Below, piece by piece: positions 25,405-25,556 of a stretch of DNA of 25,556 nucleotides. Source of the DNA: JADLHS01 sp964539515 (GTDB taxonomy: Bacteria; Verrucomicrobiota; Verrucomicrobiia; Limisphaerales; JADLHS01); NCBI GenBank assembly GCA_964539515.1, contig CAZIJO010000064.1, forward strand, positions 1 through 25,556, written 5' to 3'. Made by a program: the position numbers and the translations under genes. The number at the start of each line of letters is the position of its first letter. The stretch's first letter is position 1. The notes under the pieces were generated by a model, which was not told the origin of the DNA, did not search any database, and saw nothing but the letters and a program-made list of their open reading frames with translations.

Positions 25405-25556
25405 TCAGCCGCGCACCTGCCCCGTCCCGAATCCGAGCCACTTGTAACTGGTCAATTCCTCCAAACCCATCGGCCCGCGCGCGCCGATCTTGTCGGTGCT
25501 GATGCCGATTTCCGCGCCCATGCCGAACTCGCCGCCATCAGTGAACCGGGTTGAGG
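25405..25556 (-). CDS. proA: Glutamate-5-semialdehyde dehydrogenase, C-terminal end (5' part outside window)
   Basis: The last 49 codons and stop of ProA are present, entering from the right edge. The sequence STRFTDGGEFGMGAEIGIST, followed by DKIGARGPMGLEELTSYKW, is the well-conserved C-terminus of gamma-glutamyl phosphate reductase. It reduces glutamyl-5-phosphate to the semialdehyde with NADPH in proline synthesis. The stop codon is TGA at 25405-25407. The N-terminal and catalytic Cys regions are outside the window, so intactness cannot be judged. Confidence 0.95.
   Translation of the reverse strand, partial: STRFTDGGEFGMGAEIGISTDKIGARGPMGLEELTSYKWLGFGTGQVRG

Noticed and set aside
1..25556. 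tRNA, rRNA or riboswitch
   Set aside because: I found no cloverleaf with the expected T-arm sequence and no riboswitch core in the gaps by eye; a covariance-model scan would be needed to exclude small RNAs.

Overview
The window is a GC-rich bacterial chromosomal segment read mostly on the minus strand. Likely host: Verrucomicrobiota, perhaps a soil/freshwater lineage near Pedosphaera. This is inferred from the gene mix (YmdB-type phosphoesterase, deacetylase-rich exopolysaccharide locus, verrucomicrobial-style receiver/HPt-like protein, few Shine-Dalgarno sites). No rRNA or other marker gene confirms it. Many long antisense reading frames are GC shadows and are omitted.

Left half (1-12644, all minus): a surface polysaccharide locus. 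In transcription order it runs: initiating sugar-phosphate transferase, Gfo/Idh/MocA sugar dehydrogenase, a decayed hexapeptide acetyltransferase, a FemAB/GNAT-like protein, a Wzc-like chain-length/autokinase protein with a ruined Walker A, a deacetylase-GT4 glycosyltransferase fusion, a second deacetylase, a second Gfo/Idh/MocA dehydrogenase, an intact hexapeptide acetyltransferase, and a DegT/DnrJ-type aminotransferase cut by the window edge. The last three match the WbpB/WbpD/WbpE steps that build di-N-acetylated UDP-hexuronic acids. The combination with FemAB and deacetylases resembles exosortase/PEP-CTERM-linked EPS loci, but no exosortase, flippase or polymerase is visible here.

Middle (12802-15600): a ymdB-like gene, then a complete IS5-type insertion sequence with 19-bp inverted repeats (TTAA at the outer ends). 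It abuts the N-terminal stump of an IS200-like transposase whose leader hairpins survive.

Right-centre (15610-22599, plus strand): an orphan class III nucleotidyl cyclase followed by a 2003-residue protein: receiver, degenerate HPt-like helical domain, second receiver, about 1250 residues of repeated coiled coil, and the N-terminal half of a UvrD/Rep-type helicase. The protein stops just after the NYR motif. This pair is the most unusual content of the window.

Right end (22822-25556, minus): the 3' end of proA, a Uma2-type nuclease-fold gene, an uncharacterised ATP-grasp-like protein and a MarC membrane protein. The last three are joined by 4-bp start/stop overlaps.
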